In this document: piece by piece, positions 23,901-25,062 of the stretch
How positions within the stretch are numbered: position 1 is the first letter of the stretch
Layout of the letters: each line of letters opens with the position of its first letter
Assembly (NCBI GenBank): GCA_964387425.1
Contig: CAYLXP010000079.1
Location: 1-25,062, forward strand
Source: CAYLXP01 sp964387425
Lineage (GTDB): Bacteria; Verrucomicrobiota; Kiritimatiellia; UBA8416
Length of the DNA: 25,062 bases
Direction: 5' to 3'
The notes under the pieces: model-generated
The model's database searches: none
The model's input: the letters and a program-made list of their open reading frames with translations, nothing else
Told to the model about the DNA's origin: nothing
Program-made: the position numbers and the translations under genes

Positions 23901-24278
23901 GCCGGCCGCCGGAACGGCATCCGCGTTGACGCCCACCTTAAAGGTGGCCGTCCAACCGTAAGCCATGAGTGCGGTATCAGCCGCCGACAGATTGTGCTGG
24001 TAGTTCCACGGGGACCCCGATGTTCCATCCACAATCGTCCATCCGCCGTTGCCCGAATCGTAGCCGTCTGAATAGGCGGAGACTGTGCCCGTTTTGGTCC
24101 AGGCGGACACGCCGGCTCCATCCTCGGGATCTGCGGCGCCGGACTGCCCAACCGCAGCCGTCACTCCCGAATCATACTCTGCAATTGTAACCAACGCCGC
24201 GCTGCTGCTCGCGGCCGCCAGGATCACACCGAATGCGATCCCACTGAAGATGAGCGCTCTTAATGTGTATCTTCTCAT
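17928..24278 (-). CDS. Giant autotransporter-associated beta-strand repeat protein without barrel
   Basis: This 2116-aa protein has a signal peptide (1-28, ending AAASSSAA). A LamG/ConA-like N-terminal domain spans about 30-255 (TFKNDGSGNVIVNDG, YVTFTLTYDVATTTATL). The rest is a long beta-helix-like passenger with at least ten copies of the LTLSGANTYSGGTTIEGGTL-type motif, and residues about 563-779 and 1174-1396 are a duplicated pair. The C-terminus carries the conserved GTLTFSAGLALDAGSTLNLEL and YTLIDWNG segments and ends KPGTVFRFR. There is no C-terminal beta-barrel and no PEP-CTERM or LPXTG signal, so classical type V secretion is not supported. The start has GAGGAGG about six bases upstream. 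The gene begins 16 bp after the upstream gene, so the two are likely one transcript. An adhesive or matrix role is inferred. Confidence 0.92.
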   Translation of the reverse strand: MRRYTLRALIFSGIAFGVILAAASSSAALVTIAEYDSGVTAAVGQSGAADPEDGAGVSAWTKTGTVSAYSDGYDSGNGGWTIVDGTSGSPWNYQHNLSAADTALMAYGWTATFKVGVNADAVPAAGGGVNNYYTAVPSRQNNNIMIIQNVGDYSYILTFKNDGSGNVIVNDGTTDFNVNAVACQQHGGSDTMDYVTFTLTYDVATTTATLSDDKGSTLGAIATSGSASADRVVFGAGSSSGQGSTTWNTLELQANDGVVKADNTDNLNLGSSWTTGAAPGSGDLAIWDSSVTGAISNNLGANLSWKGLQIDDPGGDVTIGGANSLTLGSDGLDVGANRNLTFHQTSPTDLNGPLAGSTILTVDGGSSSKDNWSDMGSTTFTGTLQLRGGSGAYNGGRWIAFGGGTVSQTGSFALDTGASAADAASIILREGWGNGVSKPKLSLSSLSGYGDFRTDWGSSDPADRPRTISVNQLSDTTFDGRIVENNNSTRQIGFEKLGVGKLTLTADNNFTGGTVIHGGTIEMERADSLGDATSGNTLVTVHDGTLDLSFDVNSGAYGSATANWTALFDTLTLGGAAGATPTILTSGIVGSGASLGIDNQIVYDAANDPGTATISGRWITVGATGTSSREIAVGDSAATDTELEISGQMSATGQNDGRSTTIKKTGAGTLKISGQNNFPVMQVEGGKLIANHAQALGTGRTLANSLILTNGTLEADGADRSYSTPVTLAAESTNTISGDTYNLTLTGLVSGGGALEKTGDSELTLTAGNTYSGGTTIEDGVLAISGSGKPGTGDVTINSPAVLIAKSAATISNDLQGDGTLVKTNANNLVLTGSNTFSGTIEAAGSWLVLDGVNATVGRPDLFMNAGGVALGGAYGGETVTLGDLYGSGQISGAYGGAGTRTVSVQQTTDRTYSGTISDGGGTRPIALTKLGAAKLTLSGANGYTGTTTVEAGTLTIGDGAGSGSLSSGAVIVSNGATFAIDYGATGQVYGNDFSGEGTLRIEGGQDPQFSGDNSGFTGPVIIDGASAEFRTRSATAWSGQSVVTVTNGGMASVFSYVDDHDILAGSLWGDGTVRLGSGGNHGLIVGGNNQDAVFSGTIVNDVSGSGFVTKTGTGVQTLSGANSYSGATTIEGGTLKLGHKNGIGNISGHGRGFTLRNGTVDINGQQSYTHAGGSPAWLINGEAITLGGQAGGAMVIANSVPGTSAGFTLFNLQNCITYDAANDPGTATIAAPWYGTGASGAATKTITVGDSAATSVELDFTGQVGQNECTDGQQTTIQKAGAGTMRISAANYFPVLEILGGRLIANDDQALGVDRTLANSLTMNNGTLAAGGANRSFSTPVTLDANTTNTLAGATYDLELSGVVSGSGVLHKDEAATAILSGESTYTASTDVEAGTLQIGNGGATGNIGIGAVTVSNGASLVFNRTGTLDYKASTRMRDVSGEGDVELDGGVTVFNYPGGGGSFSGANTWNNFSGTLRVLGGSEFKTIRNGATAMGTGTIELGDGATSGHLSQTEGNWTWTNPIDVVGAANEIRNRSGGSGRSLKLQGVIDGSGGLTLTDTASSMTSDQTGFILTGANILTGTLTVDGPVRVGGVPGDSSDTGAGTSGSLGSADVVINSGETLTFSRTDSHVVSAAISGDGAVDVGLASGTGSQTVILTGNSTHAGTTTINEGTLQVGNGGTSGAVGSGPIVNGGALVLNRSDAALDMSNGISGGGSLTKMGSGAVTLSGANTYTSDTTSNDGTLKAGSATAFGSTTVWAVGGGTIDANGQNLSSKGFTGSSGTIDVGSGTVTVGATATGDNTFSADLTGSGTLAKEGGYQLRLQGASVSCSGTIRPNNGLIIVNPTGGNLTGEPDLYFSSTDGNDGIVFGNEFNGGTISLGNLDGTGSENAKIRCDWGANGFRTLSVNQSVDGTFAGVIAQSTAVRDFSLVKTGSATLTLSGANTYAQGTTVSDGTLLVSNASGSGTGTGTLTVQTGATVGGVGTVGGVATVQSGGVLAPGASAGTLTFSAGLALDAGSTLNLELGTSSDLVRVSGGTLTCPAAGTVTINVSDAGGLADEVYTLIDWNGATPADVDVDDFTVNVPGGVFSDIRVAIQGSKLILSSKPGTVFRFR
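20091..20757 (-). repeat. Intragenic duplication, copy 2 (paired with 21941-22590)
   Basis: The encoded stretch running from EAITLGGQAGG through ITYDAANDPGTATI, GDSAATSVELDFTGQ, LIANDDQALG and RTLANSLTMNNGTL to STPVTLDANTTNT is an in-order counterpart of the stretch encoded at 21941-22590. This shows an ancestral internal duplication of roughly 220 codons inside the beta-strand repeat gene. Confidence 0.8.
21941..22590 (-). repeat. Intragenic duplication, copy 1 (paired with 20091-20757)
   Basis: The encoded order TLTLGGAAG, IVYDAANDPGTATI, GDSAATDTELEISGQ, LIANHAQALG, RTLANSLILTNGTL, STPVTLAAESTNT matches the second copy module by module. The copies are diverged, so the event is old or the copies are under diversifying change. 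Confidence 0.8.
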
Positions 24279-24294
24279 GCCTCGCCTCCTCGTC

Positions 24295-25062
24295 TTATCG
24301 TATGATGAAGTAGAATCCCCGTGACTGTATGGTCACAATCCGTGAAGCCATGGTGTGGGCGCCGGAAAAGGCCACATCTCCGGCACTATAGGCAGACTGC
24401 TCGGAACTGCCGCTGTTCAATCTAACCCCGGCACTGACATCAACAGAACTGACGGAATTATCGACAAACATGTAGAGGTAACGGCTGTTGTCGGACAGTT
24501 TTACGGGTCTGAAATCAAACGTGTTCACAACCCCGTTAGTGCTCATGTTCTGACTATTCTCCGAAACGCCAACCAGATCACCGGGAATCCAGCTGGCGGC
24601 TGTGCCGTTTGTCGCACTGTTTTCGTAAACCGCAAGATAGACATCGCCTCCCGTAGCACCCGATGCACGGGTGGCCACTTCAATCGATTTCAATCTGTTA
24701 ACGCTGCCCAGATTTTCCGTCATCCAGGTCTGCCCACACTGCGCAAAGAAATTGGCATCGTCACTCCTCGGCAGCGTATTCATGATCGTATTCTCGGCTA
24801 TGGGAAGTGCTGTAACCCGCGACGCAATAGTATGGGACCCGGAAAATGCCACACCCCCAGCGCTATAGGCAGACTGCTCTGCCCCTCCGGTATTCAGCTT
24901 AACACCCGCCCCCACTGTCACACCGTTGGTAATAGAGGCATCAACGAACATGTAGAGATAGCGACTGTTGTCGGTAAGCCTTTCTCCATCGAAGTTAAAC
25001 GTGTTCACAACCCCGTTGACGCTCATATCCTGACTGTTCAGCGAGACTCCGACCAGATCACC
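24295..25062 (-). CDS. Exported-type protein with 160-residue tandem repeats (5' end outside window)
   Basis: The open frame runs through the right edge without a start, so only the last 255 residues are visible. Two units repeat with a period of 160 residues (480 bp). The stretch GDLVGVS.NSQ.MS.NGVVNTF.F at the edge recurs one period later, as do DNSRYLYMFVD and EQSAYSAG.VAFSG.HT.ASR. The units are beta-rich and resemble the small sandwich domains found ahead of C-terminal anchors, but I do not recognise the family with certainty. The C-terminus is SRGFYFIIR, similar to the tails of the two giant proteins downstream. The stop is 16 bp before the next start, suggesting one operon. Confidence 0.8.
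   Translation of the reverse strand, partial: GDLVGVSLNSQDMSVNGVVNTFNFDGERLTDNSRYLYMFVDASITNGVTVGAGVKLNTGGAEQSAYSAGGVAFSGSHTIASRVTALPIAENTIMNTLPRSDDANFFAQCGQTWMTENLGSVNRLKSIEVATRASGATGGDVYLAVYENSATNGTAASWIPGDLVGVSENSQNMSTNGVVNTFDFRPVKLSDNSRYLYMFVDNSVSSVDVSAGVRLNSGSSEQSAYSAGDVAFSGAHTMASRIVTIQSRGFYFIIR
24523..25062 (-). repeat. 480-bp coding tandem repeat, second unit continues beyond window
   Basis: The 60-bp block 25003-25062 and the 60-bp block 24523-24582 share most bases. Both begin gttcacaaccccgtt and end accagatcacc, exactly 480 bp apart, and the intervening frame has the same period at protein level. The array may contain further units to the right. Confidence 0.85.

Noticed and set aside
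1..25062. CRISPR array, rRNA genes, integrase or transposase genes
   Set aside because: No regularly spaced direct repeats with unique spacers, no rRNA-like sequence and no recombinase or transposase motifs were found on reading the window.

Overview
The window looks like a chromosomal segment from a GC-rich, environmental Gram-negative bacterium of the PVC superphylum. Kiritimatiellota or a related Verrucomicrobiota/Lentisphaerota-type lineage is my best guess. This is inferred from gene content: very large Sec-exported proteins with lamin-tail, CotH and Calx-beta domains, an autotransporter-associated beta-strand repeat protein with no barrel, PQQ-type propeller lipoproteins and a parallel beta-helix protein. 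Intergenic DNA full of short dispersed repeats points the same way. No rRNA or marker gene is present to settle it.

Layout. 1-1093: repeat-rich leader and a parvulin-type prolyl isomerase. 1174-1462: two tandem minus-strand tRNA-Pro genes (anticodons UGG and GGG) with a good promoter upstream, separated by a heptanucleotide tandem repeat and a perfect hairpin. 1534-3141 (-): exported TIM-barrel glycosidase-like protein. 3302-5425 (+): a small defence or addiction cluster, made of a HigB/Gp49-like toxin, an XRE antitoxin, an acidic hypothetical protein, and then a separately promoted pair of a small basic protein and a zeta-toxin-like P-loop kinase. 5453-8924 (+): a PQQ-like beta-propeller lipoprotein followed at 10 bp by an exported beta-helix protein, probably one operon. 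8925-9209: a composite inverted-repeat element between convergent genes. 9210-25062 (-): three consecutive exported surface proteins of 2797, 2116 and more than 255 aa, filling almost 16 kb.

How the genes fit together. The right two thirds read as a cell-surface or polysaccharide-interaction locus: a CotH kinase/lamin-tail giant, a beta-strand-repeat giant and a protein with 160-residue tandem repeats. The last two are separated by only 16 bp and are probably co-transcribed. All three end in a very similar C-terminal tail, Phe-x-(Val/Phe/Ile)-Arg at the extreme C-terminus, twice preceded by Gly-Thr-(Ile/Val). This may be an unrecognised sorting or anchoring signal and is the observation I would follow first. 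The toxin-antitoxin block and the several families of inverted, palindromic or tandem intergenic repeats give the left half an accessory character.
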